IMG/VR virus record: IMGVR_UViG_3300027970_000119
Location: 1 to 26,840 of that record
DNA: 26,840 nt
From: a virus
Strand: one strand, 5' to 3'
Below the pieces are notes generated by a model, which saw only the letters and a program-made list of their open reading frames with translations, did not search any database and was not told where the DNA came from. Shown in pieces: positions 1 to 7,058 of this stretch (position 1 is the first letter of the stretch; each line of letters opens with the position of its first letter). The position numbers were made by a program, and so were the translations under genes.

Positions 1-1
1 G

Positions 2-70
2 ATGCAACAGATGCAAGATAATTTTAAACAGATTAATATTAAGCTTGATAAACTAATTGAAAAGCTATAA
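2..70 (+). CDS. C-terminal end of a coiled-coil protein (partial)
   Basis: Frame 2 is open from the window edge to a TAA at 68-70 and encodes 22 residues rich in Gln, Lys, Ile and Leu. Hydrophobic residues recur with heptad-like spacing (INIKLDKLIEKL at the end), so this is probably the coiled-coil tail of a protein whose body lies upstream. The AbrB-like gene begins 4 nt after its stop, which suggests cotranscription. Two in-frame ATGs (2 and 11) exist, so a tiny complete gene is possible but less likely. Function cannot be assigned. Confidence 0.4.
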   Translation: MQQMQDNFKQINIKLDKLIEKL

Positions 71-74
71 CCAG

Positions 75-257
75 ATGAATTACACCCTTGAAATTCAAGA
101 AGACAGCAACGGAGATTATTTTATTGAGTTTCCCACTGAAATAGTAGAAGCTCTTGGCTGGACAGAAGGAGATATTTTAGAATGGAAACTAAAAGGCCAA
201 GGCGTAATTTTATCAAAACTTAATGATCCAACAGGATATGAAGCAATAGAAGAATAG
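75..257 (+). CDS. AbrB/MazE-like small DNA-binding protein
   Basis: A 60-residue protein with the look of a SpoVT/AbrB swapped-hairpin domain: a beta strand (YTLEIQED), a turn (NGDYF), then FPTEIVEALGWTEGDILEWK, the typical 'P..i...lgw.eGD.l.w' core. Members of this fold bind DNA as dimers, either as transition-state regulators or as antitoxins. Similar miniproteins occur in cyanophages. I chose the ATG at 75, directly after the previous stop; a TTG at 57 in the same frame would overlap the upstream gene. No toxin-like partner is visible. It sits immediately upstream of the head genes, so a role in controlling late transcription is possible but is inference. Confidence 0.6.
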   Translation: MNYTLEIQEDSNGDYFIEFPTEIVEALGWTEGDILEWKLKGQGVILSKLNDPTGYEAIEE

Positions 258-262
258 GTTGA

Positions 263-268
263 TAGAAT
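263..268 (+). promoter_or_regulatory. Possible -10 element (TAGAAT)
   Basis: TAGAAT lies 22 nt before the ATG at 291. Similar TA(T/G)AAT hexamers recur about 15-28 nt before several other starts in this window (7036, 7781, 10100, 17598, 21923, 24156). No convincing -35 box is present, so this is only a weak prediction. Confidence 0.25.
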
Positions 269-290
269 AGAAACAATAATAAATAGATAA

Positions 291-1157
291 ATGAGAGTAA
301 GCGGACTTGCAAACATACCTGGAGCACCTGGAAATTTAGAGTTTTTTAATACACAAAGAATGCAACCTAGGTTACCGATGACTTTTGGTGGAAGTGAAGC
401 TGAGCCACAAGTAGCTAATGCATTTACTGATTGGTTATTTGGTAAAAAGTCGTTATCTGATATAGTTGCTCCAGGTGTGGATAGAACTTTAAAGGGAATT
501 CCTGATCCTACACGAATCAATGGTTCCCCTGGTATTCGTGACACTCGAAACAAACAAGAACAAATAATTGAGCAGCTTCGTAAAGGTCAATCTTTTGTTC
601 CAAAAGAAAATACTTTTCTTGCACAAGCTTTTCCAGGAGGACAAAACATAGGTAACGTAGGTGGAATGATGCAGCCCCCTCAAGAATTTATACCTATGAC
701 AAACTTTGAAGGATACGGACCTCCTCAACCGACAGGGCCTTCACCAGAACAGTTAAAAGCATTACAGGTATATGATGCGGCTAAACAACAAAAAGAAGCT
801 CAAAATGCAGCGATTCTTCAACAAGGAATACAAGCTAGAAATGAAATGCTAGAGAAATCTCCTACGTCTTCTAAACCATTGTATTTAGATATCAATGCAG
901 TGCCTACAGGACTAGAATCAGTGGGGGCAGGAGCTAAGGTTGATCTTGGACGTAATCAAAACCTTAATTTTGGAGGCATGTTTACCCCTGGATATGCAGA
1001 ACAAGGAGTTCAGATTCCCCAAGGGTATACATTAAAAGCTGGTTATGGCACTCCAAGTCTTGATGTAAATGTGAACTTTAGAGAAGGTAGGCGAGGATTA
1101 GGGCCACAACAAGGTGGTGGCTTTGGTGCTGAAGCAATGTATAACACTCGTTTTTAA
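291..1157 (+). CDS. Unknown probable virion protein upstream of portal
   Basis: A 288-residue protein that I do not recognise. The first half is Pro/Gly-rich and loop-like (AFTDWLFGKKSLSDI around residue 45). Residues 150-190 are a Gln/Ala/Lys-rich stretch likely to be helical. The last 80 residues are Gly-rich with alternating hydrophobic residues (TLKAGYGTPSLDVNVNF), suggesting beta strands. There is no signal peptide or membrane segment. No clear Shine-Dalgarno precedes the ATG at 291. Its place between the AbrB-like gene and the portal fits a head-assembly or internal virion protein; a terminase subunit is unlikely because no Walker or nuclease motifs are seen. Confidence 0.6.
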   Translation: MRVSGLANIPGAPGNLEFFNTQRMQPRLPMTFGGSEAEPQVANAFTDWLFGKKSLSDIVAPGVDRTLKGIPDPTRINGSPGIRDTRNKQEQIIEQLRKGQSFVPKENTFLAQAFPGGQNIGNVGGMMQPPQEFIPMTNFEGYGPPQPTGPSPEQLKALQVYDAAKQQKEAQNAAILQQGIQARNEMLEKSPTSSKPLYLDINAVPTGLESVGAGAKVDLGRNQNLNFGGMFTPGYAEQGVQIPQGYTLKAGYGTPSLDVNVNFREGRRGLGPQQGGGFGAEAMYNTRF

Positions 1158-1216
1158 ATCCCAAAAAGTTAATAAAGATGCTAAGATTTACAAAACCAAA
1201 CCCTAATAACTAATCT

Positions 1217-3505
1217 GTGGACGCTAACTCTCGCCTAAAAGAAATTGTTGATTCCTATCTTGAGAAAGATGGCGGAGTAAACATTGACACAGGTATTGTT
1301 GCGTCCCACGTAGCCCAAATGAAACTCTTTGGTATCCGCCAAGGGGTAGAATTTTTTCCTTCTCAAGATAATTTTGGTAATCAACGCAAAGATTTTGTCG
1401 ACAGAGTACTTAAATACAACAGGATGGATACACGCCTAGATTCAATCTGGGAGTATTTCCTGTGTGATGGACAAGGTTTGTTTTATATCAGACCTACTGA
1501 GTCTAATTACCGACTTTACTTTTTCCGTCAACATGAATATCGTTCTTACTACGGCATTAATGGCGAGCTAGAAGAAGTAATTATTATCTATAGCTATAAA
1601 GTAAGACAGGGAACAGGCTTTAGCGATGGCGTTAATATCACCAATATCTCAGGTACTGCTATTACTGGCCCACAGGGGGCCAAACGATATATCAAATTAT
1701 CAATCAAAGACAAGGTAATTGAAGAAACACATAGTGAAGGAGAGATGTCCTTTGACTTACCTAGTTATAATGTCCCAGGGCGTACTCAAACATTCCGAAA
1801 CACACTCGGATTTATTCCTTGTGTAGAAATATTTAATAGTCCTAAGGGTTTTTCTAACGAAGGAGTAGGCGAATTTGACGCATTAGCCAATCATATTGTC
1901 ACGCATGACGAAATGGTACGCACCATGCGTAAGAATGTACAGTTCTTTGGTAATCCAACCCTTCTCTCATCAAGACCTAAGACAGATCTGATGGAATCTG
2001 GGTCAGATTCTACAGTTCAACGTCCTTCTATTGCAGCAAACTCCGGTTTTACTGGATTAGGAGCCTTAAGTCAGTCAAGATTTAAGTCTGATCCACTCTC
2101 TAGGGGTATGGATGGGCAAATTAGGGTGCCTAGGGTGATTGCCAACCTGGAACCTAACGACCGTGTTGGTTATATTGTCCCAGATGCTATCACTGGGGAC
2201 CAAAATAACTTTGCACGTCAGTATCGAGAAGAAATACGGACAGCTTTAGGGGGTGTAGACGACCTTTCTATCTCCGCTGGTATCACAGCAACAGAATATA
2301 AGTCATTATTCGGTCGTGTATCAGCAACATCTAAGAAAAAAGCAAATGCTATTTATACATATGGCATTTGTAGGTGTTTAGAGTTAATCATTTATCAAGA
2401 AGAGCGTTTATTCCGTGATACCTTAGCTGCTGCCACAGGAATTGAGAAGCCAGTTGAGCCAACAGAGAACGCAGCTAAAGAAGAAATTGATTTATACGAA
2501 GCAGGTTTAAAAGGATTTGAAGAAAAGATTAAACAAATAATGAAGGCATGTGTAGAGACTCAACATATACCTACAGGAGTCATCGGCCTAATACCAGACG
2601 GGGATCTGACCATGCTTTGGCGTTGGTTAGGTCCTGTTTACGAAGACTCTACACAAGATATTTTAAATAATTCTATCGTGGTACGTAACCTCCAAGAATT
2701 AGGTGTTGATAGTATTGAAGCACTGAAGTACCTCTTCCCGTCAAAAACGGATGAGGAGCGGGCCGCGATGTTATCGGGGTTTCCGTTCAGGATGGTCAAC
2801 GAATTGCAAGGTGCTTACTCAGCTTTTGCAAAATTAGTGGGGGGCATGATGCAGACCCCTCACCCGCAGTCACCAGATTTACCGATGGCTGCGGACCCAC
2901 GTCTTGACCTTACACCTTATCTGTATCGCACCTTAGAAGCATTACAAAAGGAGATGAGTTATGCAGGACGCTACCGTCCAATCGATCCCACAGATGAGCC
3001 AAGTACCAACAGCAGTAGCACCAAGCAGCTACGTGGCAGTACCAGCGCCTCAGGCTCCGGGACAGAGCTACCAGGGACCGATCAATTACCAAGTGGGTAC
3101 CAGTTACCCCCAAGCGGTGCCACAAGCACCTATCAGCTACCAATCAAGCCCTACTCAGTACGCCCCCCAATCCCAACCGGCGGCACCCCAGAGCAGCCCA
3201 TGGGAATCGGCGTTCAACAAGGTGGTGGGTCTGCTGAGCGCACCAGTCCAATCCCCGTTCCAGGGTCAACCCTCGGCTCCGACGCCAACATACGCCCCGG
3301 CCAATTACGGTCAGACGTACAACGGCCAACCTATGCCCAGCTTGGGGACGCAGACCTCGTATCCCAACCAGGAATACTCAGCCAACTATTCCCAAACCTC
3401 CTCCAGTCCCTCACTGGCGGACGTAGCGGATTACCTGGGCCTGAGCAACGAAAGCCGCCAGGTGATCGACGCGTTCGGGGTAGAAGCACCAGCCGTCCTA
3501 AATAA
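1217..3505 (+). CDS. Portal protein with overprinted C-terminal tail
   Basis: A 762-residue protein placed directly before scaffold and capsid, as expected for the portal, the dodecameric ring through which DNA enters the head. Residues 1-580 are a compact mixed alpha/beta protein with portal-like stretches (LDSIWEYFLCDGQGLFYIRP at 74-93, and a long helical region around 370-470). The start is a GTG at 1217; an in-frame TAA at 1211-1213 excludes extension. From about residue 582 the protein becomes a Pro/Ser/Thr/Gly-rich tail of about 180 residues encoded in the same DNA as the scaffold N-terminus, in another frame. The portal frame has no stop before 3503, so the tail must be translated unless the sequence is wrong. 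Without the tail, the length of about 580 residues is normal for podovirus-type portals. Assignment rests on context and overall character. Confidence 0.7.
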   Translation: MDANSRLKEIVDSYLEKDGGVNIDTGIVASHVAQMKLFGIRQGVEFFPSQDNFGNQRKDFVDRVLKYNRMDTRLDSIWEYFLCDGQGLFYIRPTESNYRLYFFRQHEYRSYYGINGELEEVIIIYSYKVRQGTGFSDGVNITNISGTAITGPQGAKRYIKLSIKDKVIEETHSEGEMSFDLPSYNVPGRTQTFRNTLGFIPCVEIFNSPKGFSNEGVGEFDALANHIVTHDEMVRTMRKNVQFFGNPTLLSSRPKTDLMESGSDSTVQRPSIAANSGFTGLGALSQSRFKSDPLSRGMDGQIRVPRVIANLEPNDRVGYIVPDAITGDQNNFARQYREEIRTALGGVDDLSISAGITATEYKSLFGRVSATSKKKANAIYTYGICRCLELIIYQEERLFRDTLAAATGIEKPVEPTENAAKEEIDLYEAGLKGFEEKIKQIMKACVETQHIPTGVIGLIPDGDLTMLWRWLGPVYEDSTQDILNNSIVVRNLQELGVDSIEALKYLFPSKTDEERAAMLSGFPFRMVNELQGAYSAFAKLVGGMMQTPHPQSPDLPMAADPRLDLTPYLYRTLEALQKEMSYAGRYRPIDPTDEPSTNSSSTKQLRGSTSASGSGTELPGTDQLPSGYQLPPSGATSTYQLPIKPYSVRPPIPTGGTPEQPMGIGVQQGGGSAERTSPIPVPGSTLGSDANIRPGQLRSDVQRPTYAQLGDADLVSQPGILSQLFPNLLQSLTGGRSGLPGPEQRKPPGDRRVRGRSTSRPK
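2948..2953 (+). promoter_or_regulatory. Internal Shine-Dalgarno for the scaffold gene
   Basis: AAGGAG at 2948-2953 lies 7 nt before the ATG at 2961, inside the portal coding sequence. It fixes the scaffold start and makes the 545-bp overlap with the portal frame a designed arrangement rather than an annotation artefact. Confidence 0.75.
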
Positions 3506-3929
3506 TTATGCTCTCCAACTGGAAAGCATGTTGGATAGTGCAGTTGCATGGGGCTCTAAAGCCAGCGGTTTACTGCATGGCTACGCCAACTTTGCTGTAA
3601 ATGAACATCAAGAGAATCTCGCTTATAACGAAATTCTGACTAATCCTGATGTACTGAGTGACTACACTTTGAAGTTCTTCGGTCCTGAAGGTCCTTATCC
3701 TGTTTACGAAAGTGAGCAAGATTTGAATACCCCTGGCTATCGCACAGAGCAAGTAGTACCTGGGTATGGGAATTTCCCTGCACCTCCTGAAGCTGCTGGC
3801 CCACAACAACCCCAAAACTTCTGGGGCGGCTTCAATGAAATCATGGCACGAGATCCCCAGAATGCCTGGCGTGTTCTTAACCAAGCTCAACCTAATACTG
3901 TAGCTAACAAGCTATTTGTAATGGAGTGA
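2961..3929 (+). CDS. Capsid scaffold-like protein
   Basis: A 322-residue protein between portal and major capsid, the usual scaffold position. Residues 1-150 are Pro/Gln/Ser/Tyr-rich and disordered (repeated PQAP, SYPQ, NYGQ). Residues 150-245 are predicted helices (SLADVADYLGLSNESRQVID, then a Leu/Ala-rich stretch) and continue into ILTNPDVLSDYTLKFFG. The C-terminus is again Pro/Gly-rich. Scaffolds guide coat assembly and leave the head or are degraded. The start is supported by AAGGAG 7 nt upstream. Its first 181 codons overlap the portal tail in the +1 frame, and DNA in that stretch is visibly more GC-rich than its surroundings. The stop at 3927-3929 lies 4 nt before the next ATG. Scaffold identity is inferred from position and composition. 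Confidence 0.6.
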   Translation: MQDATVQSIPQMSQVPTAVAPSSYVAVPAPQAPGQSYQGPINYQVGTSYPQAVPQAPISYQSSPTQYAPQSQPAAPQSSPWESAFNKVVGLLSAPVQSPFQGQPSAPTPTYAPANYGQTYNGQPMPSLGTQTSYPNQEYSANYSQTSSSPSLADVADYLGLSNESRQVIDAFGVEAPAVLNNYALQLESMLDSAVAWGSKASGLLHGYANFAVNEHQENLAYNEILTNPDVLSDYTLKFFGPEGPYPVYESEQDLNTPGYRTEQVVPGYGNFPAPPEAAGPQQPQNFWGGFNEIMARDPQNAWRVLNQAQPNTVANKLFVME

Positions 3930-3933
3930 GGCC

Positions 3934-4431
3934 ATGCGTCCACTTCTTAAATACGGAATCCCTGCAGCCGCTGGTTTAGCAACAGGTGGATATGCTCTTT
4001 CTCAAGGTGAAGATCCAGGATCTGCAGCTCTTGCAGGAGTTGGTGGCGCCCTTGGCGGAGCTGCTGGTTTACTTGGTGCTCGTCGGTTAGCTGGTAAGTA
4101 TTCTCCTGAAATAAGGAGCAGGATAGAAGATGCCGCCACTAGACCAGGTATTCCTACTTTTCTTCAGGAGGTTCTTGAAGAACCATTACAGCTTTCACCT
4201 AAAGAATTAGAAAGGCGCCTTGGTAAGGGTACTGCTAGTCTCGCTGTTCCTGCTGCCGCTGGTCTCGCTGGTCTAGGAGGTGTTGCCCTTGGAGCCATCC
4301 CTGGCTCTATGGGTGTACCAGGATTTACAGATCAACGTATTGATCCTGAATCTTACGGATCTAGTAATTCACCAGGTGCCCGGTACAAACAAACAACAGG
4401 CACTGCGGGTATTAGTAACTATCAACGATAG
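3934..4431 (+). CDS. Gly/Ala-rich membrane-like virion protein
   Basis: A 165-residue protein with two long Gly/Ala/Leu segments, at about residues 9-50 (GIPAAAGLATGGYAL, then AGVGGALGGAAGLLGARRLA) and 103-127 (SLAVPAAAGLAGLGGVALGA), separated by a charged amphipathic stretch with RPGIPTFLQEVLEEPLQLSP. The spacing of glycines resembles glycine zippers, which pack as membrane hairpins. It could be a minor head or ejection protein that inserts into membranes; a holin is less likely given its place between scaffold and capsid. It starts 4 nt after the scaffold stop, with GAGG just upstream, so it is translationally coupled to it. I do not recognise the family. Confidence 0.55.
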   Translation: MRPLLKYGIPAAAGLATGGYALSQGEDPGSAALAGVGGALGGAAGLLGARRLAGKYSPEIRSRIEDAATRPGIPTFLQEVLEEPLQLSPKELERRLGKGTASLAVPAAAGLAGLGGVALGAIPGSMGVPGFTDQRIDPESYGSSNSPGARYKQTTGTAGISNYQR

Positions 4432-4526
4432 TTAAATTAATACCTGCTAAAATTTTCATAGATAAAGACAGTTGTACGTCTGAATCTTTTCACCATACAT
4501 CCTGCAATATAGGAGGATAAACTAAA
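4432..4526 (+). promoter_or_regulatory. Capsid gene leader with strong RBS
   Basis: The 95 nt between genes hold a good Shine-Dalgarno, AGGAGG at 4511-4516, 10 nt before the GTG start at 4527. An in-frame TAA at 4518-4520 forces that GTG. TTGTAC near 4471, followed 17 nt later by ATACAT, could be a weak promoter for the capsid gene, but neither box is close to consensus. Confidence 0.4.
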
Positions 4527-5693
4527 GTGTTTATTGATACCGATTTTCCAAAAATCTTAGGTGCAGAACTTTACCGTCCTCACCCTGCTTACATCTGCGA
4601 GATGGCCGTAGAACCAGTAGTGGTTCATGACTTTACTCGTCAGCCTGGTCAAACCGTTCAACTTGATCGCTACAAATTCTGGGGCACTCCTGGTACTAAG
4701 GATAGCCGCGAACGTATTTCCGATCAAACCATTGGTACTGCTAACAGCCGTAACATCACTAAGGAGAAAGTCCTTGTGGTGCTTAAGGAATACACTGGCC
4801 CTGCGGATCCTTCTGATCCTACTCAACCCAGTACCTTTAAGATTGCTCGTGAAACTCTGATTACTGCTCAGCGCATGTTGCTGGACACAGGTAATCTGAA
4901 TATGTTCCACCAGTCTATTGGCTCCCTTACACTTCTTGATGATTATCGTCGTTGGCGTGATCGTGTGTTTATTGATGAACTAGCCAAAGCAGAAGCCAAT
5001 GGTGAAGCATCAACATCACAAGGTGGTTACTATTTCCCAACTGGCGCTGCTAAGGATTCCAGTGGCCGTATTTCTTACACCACTGCTCAGTACACAGCTA
5101 ACTCACAACAGTTCCACGTATCTACCGACCTGTTGAATGTAGTTAAGGATCTCCGTAAGCGCAACGTACCTACCTTCTCTGATGGTTTGTATCGTTGTAT
5201 TTGCGATCCTACTTTCATGATGCACTTGCGTCGTGATGCTGACTTCCGTGAAATCGCACGTTATTCAGGTAATCCTGGCCAAGGCATGTATATGTCTGGC
5301 AATCCCATGATGCCTAATAACGCTAGCTTCTATCAAGGTCCTCAAGCGGGCCAAGGTTACTTCCTGGCTGGTGAACCTGTAATGCCTACTGGCGTTCAGT
5401 TTGAAGGTGTTAAATTCTATGAATCTACCAACTTCCCAACCAAGAATATTACAGCTAGCTTTACTGACGCTCCTGCTTATACTTCCCAGGAAGTAGCCCA
5501 AGGTTTCTTCTTTGGTCCTCAAGCAGTAGGCGTTGGTGTAGGCGGTCCTAATGCTCAAGTTCTCATTAACAATAATGATGACTTCAGCCGCTTTATCATT
5601 CTTATCTGGCAACTGTATGCTGGTTTTGAAATCCTGAACAAGGACTTTGTTACCACTGCTTACAGCTTCGTCAGCGATGACGGCGTTCTTTGA
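4527..5693 (+). CDS. Major capsid protein
   Basis: A 388-residue protein downstream of portal and scaffold with the best ribosome-binding site of the head module, as expected for the most abundant virion protein. The N-terminus carries VHDFTRQPGQTVQLDRYKFW (about residues 34-53), typical of coat proteins of the HK97/P22-like type in which an N-terminal arm leads to a beta hairpin. The long central region has SADLLNV-like helices and a conserved LYRCICDPTFMMHLRRDADF stretch. The C-terminus (SRFIILIWQLYAGFEILNKD) resembles the axial-domain end of such coats. It starts with GTG. It is followed after 30 nt by a second structural gene with its own strong Shine-Dalgarno. The assignment rests on position, length and these features. 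Confidence 0.8.
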   Translation: MFIDTDFPKILGAELYRPHPAYICEMAVEPVVVHDFTRQPGQTVQLDRYKFWGTPGTKDSRERISDQTIGTANSRNITKEKVLVVLKEYTGPADPSDPTQPSTFKIARETLITAQRMLLDTGNLNMFHQSIGSLTLLDDYRRWRDRVFIDELAKAEANGEASTSQGGYYFPTGAAKDSSGRISYTTAQYTANSQQFHVSTDLLNVVKDLRKRNVPTFSDGLYRCICDPTFMMHLRRDADFREIARYSGNPGQGMYMSGNPMMPNNASFYQGPQAGQGYFLAGEPVMPTGVQFEGVKFYESTNFPTKNITASFTDAPAYTSQEVAQGFFFGPQAVGVGVGGPNAQVLINNNDDFSRFIILIWQLYAGFEILNKDFVTTAYSFVSDDGVL

Positions 5694-5723
5694 TACAATA
5701 AATAAAACAACAAGGAGAAATAA

Positions 5724-6557
5724 ATGACTTATTTGACTTCCAAAAAGATCTACCCTGGTAACTGGGTAGAAGCTCTTAATGGCTGGTACAAAAACTTTGA
5801 TTCCACTGGCGCTGGTGGAAGTGCAGATGCGTCTAAGGCTGGTCCTACATCTGTTCTAGCTATTCCTGGCTATCGTTACTTTCAGCAACGTGGTTATGTT
5901 CCTGTAACCTGGGTGTCTGGTGATTCTGCTACTTATGGTCAAACCATGAGTGTTATCATCCCATCTCCTTACAGGCAAGATGATACTCGTACTGATATTA
6001 CCGGAATGGTAATCAGTGGCAACTCCACCCAAGCAGGCTATGTTTACCGCGCTGCAATCTCCGTTGGTTCTGGCTGGGGAGACAATCGTGTTGCTTCTGG
6101 CGTGTATAACACTACAGGTAACGTAATTGCTTTTGGTCGTGACAGTTCTGGTCCAGTTGCTGCTTCTGGTGAATCAGTAGCTGCTGCTGTATTATCTTCT
6201 ACTGTTTCAGGTGAAGGTGCAGGTACTGTTTATTTTGCAGGTGGTAATCAAGCCTTTGGTTCAGTTCCTGTATTTATTGGACCTGCCTCAGGTCTACAAG
6301 TTACAGCTGGTTCAGGTTTCGTAAACAGTGGCGCTGTATACAAACAGATCACTTCTGCTACAACCTTTAAGGTATACTCTAAAGCTTCTGGTGATGCCAC
6401 TGCTGTTTCAGGCGGTGTGTACATCTCACAAGCAGACAAAAATGCTGGTTTAACCGGTTATCTGTTTGTGGAAGTTTGCTACCTGGTTCCTGATAACGCC
6501 CCTGATTACAGTGATTTGGAAGCTTATCTTAATAATCGGACCGTCAGTTCGACTTAA
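5724..6557 (+). CDS. Structural protein after capsid, possible decoration protein
   Basis: A 277-residue protein rich in Gly, Ser, Ala, Val and Tyr with many short alternating hydrophobic stretches, so mostly beta structure (GSVPVFIGPASGLQVTAGSG). The N-terminus (SKKIYPGNWVEALNGWYKNF) is a short amphipathic segment. It starts with ATG 6 nt after AAGGAG, the same signal strength as the capsid gene, which suggests high expression. Its place directly after the capsid suggests a head decoration or other abundant virion protein, but the family is not recognised. It has no transmembrane segment or signal peptide. Confidence 0.6.
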   Translation: MTYLTSKKIYPGNWVEALNGWYKNFDSTGAGGSADASKAGPTSVLAIPGYRYFQQRGYVPVTWVSGDSATYGQTMSVIIPSPYRQDDTRTDITGMVISGNSTQAGYVYRAAISVGSGWGDNRVASGVYNTTGNVIAFGRDSSGPVAASGESVAAAVLSSTVSGEGAGTVYFAGGNQAFGSVPVFIGPASGLQVTAGSGFVNSGAVYKQITSATTFKVYSKASGDATAVSGGVYISQADKNAGLTGYLFVEVCYLVPDNAPDYSDLEAYLNNRTVSST

Positions 6558-6571
6558 TTAGGGTAAACTAA

Positions 6572-6588
6572 TACCAGAACACCTGGTA
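6572..6588 (+). other. Hairpin immediately upstream of a start codon
   Basis: TACCAG (6572-6577) and CTGGTA (6583-6588) form a perfect 6-bp stem with loop AACAC, ending 3 nt before the ATG at 6592. No Shine-Dalgarno is visible there. It could modulate initiation of the HHH gene; this is inference. Confidence 0.4.
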
Positions 6589-6591
6589 CCC

Positions 6592-7002
6592 ATGCTTTAT
6601 CAACACACCAAAACCGGCGCTCGGGTCAAAGTTATTAGTGAATGGGATAACGGCGAATGGTTCATGGTCGAAGATCAGGACGGTCGCCTTTATACCGTAT
6701 ACAAGACTGAGATCAAACCGGATGAGTCAGCCACTAAAACGGTTAAGACTCTACAGGTAAAAGATAAAGCAGCAAAGGAAGCGCCCCGTGCTTTTCCCCC
6801 AGATCATCGCTTGAATATTAATTCAGCAACCGCTCAAATGATTGCTGACCATATTAAAGGGATTGGTCTCAAGACAGCACGTGAGATTAAAGACATACAG
6901 ATGAGTCTTTCTGGTGAAAAGTTCAGCAATCTAGATCAGTTAAAACAGATCAAACGTGTTGATTGGGACTCTGTATTTGCTGCTAACCTGGTACGCGTGT
7001 GA
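6592..7002 (+). CDS. Helix-hairpin-helix protein (ComEA-like domain)
   Basis: A 136-residue protein. Residues 1-45 form a small beta-rich, SH3-like part (TGARVKVISEWDNGEWFMVE). A Lys-rich linker follows. Residues 78-136 read as a tandem helix-hairpin-helix (LNINSATAQMIADHIKGIGL, then KTAREIKDIQ, NLDQLKQIKRV), close to the ComEA/competence pattern 'lNiNtA....L..i.gig...A..I', which binds DNA backbone non-specifically. Within a head module it might touch packaged DNA or act at the connector. No good ribosome-binding site precedes it; a hairpin ends 3 nt before the ATG. It is the last gene before a strong terminator. Confidence 0.65.
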   Translation: MLYQHTKTGARVKVISEWDNGEWFMVEDQDGRLYTVYKTEIKPDESATKTVKTLQVKDKAAKEAPRAFPPDHRLNINSATAQMIADHIKGIGLKTAREIKDIQMSLSGEKFSNLDQLKQIKRVDWDSVFAANLVRV

Positions 7003-7005
7003 TAT

Positions 7006-7035
7006 AAGCCCTGCTTCGGTGGGGCTTCTTCATTT
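7006..7035 (+). terminator. Rho-independent terminator closing the head operon
   Basis: AAGCCCTGC (7006-7014) pairs with GTGGGGCTT (7019-7027), with two G-U wobbles, around a TTCG loop closed by C-G, the extra-stable cUUCGg tetraloop. CTTCATTTT follows. The stem starts 4 nt after the HHH gene's stop. Confidence 0.85.
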
Positions 7036-7041
7036 TAGAAT
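7036..7041 (+). promoter_or_regulatory. Possible -10 element (TAGAAT)
   Basis: TAGAAT directly follows the terminator and lies 17 nt before the ATG at 7059. A fresh promoter is expected here because the terminator would otherwise silence the genes beyond. No -35 box is seen. Confidence 0.3.
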
Positions 7042-7058
7042 TGAAATAAAGTAGTAAA

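Noticed and set aside
116-553. Minus-strand ORF of 145 codons opposite the AbrB-like and following genes
   Set aside because: It is antisense to two better-supported + strand genes, crosses their boundary and has no recognisable domain or ribosome-binding site.
2910-3549. Open antisense frames across the portal/scaffold overlap
   Set aside because: The segment is GC-rich and poor in stops in most frames. The antisense peptides are Trp/Arg/Cys-rich and lack starts with ribosome-binding sites. Only the two + frames have independent support.
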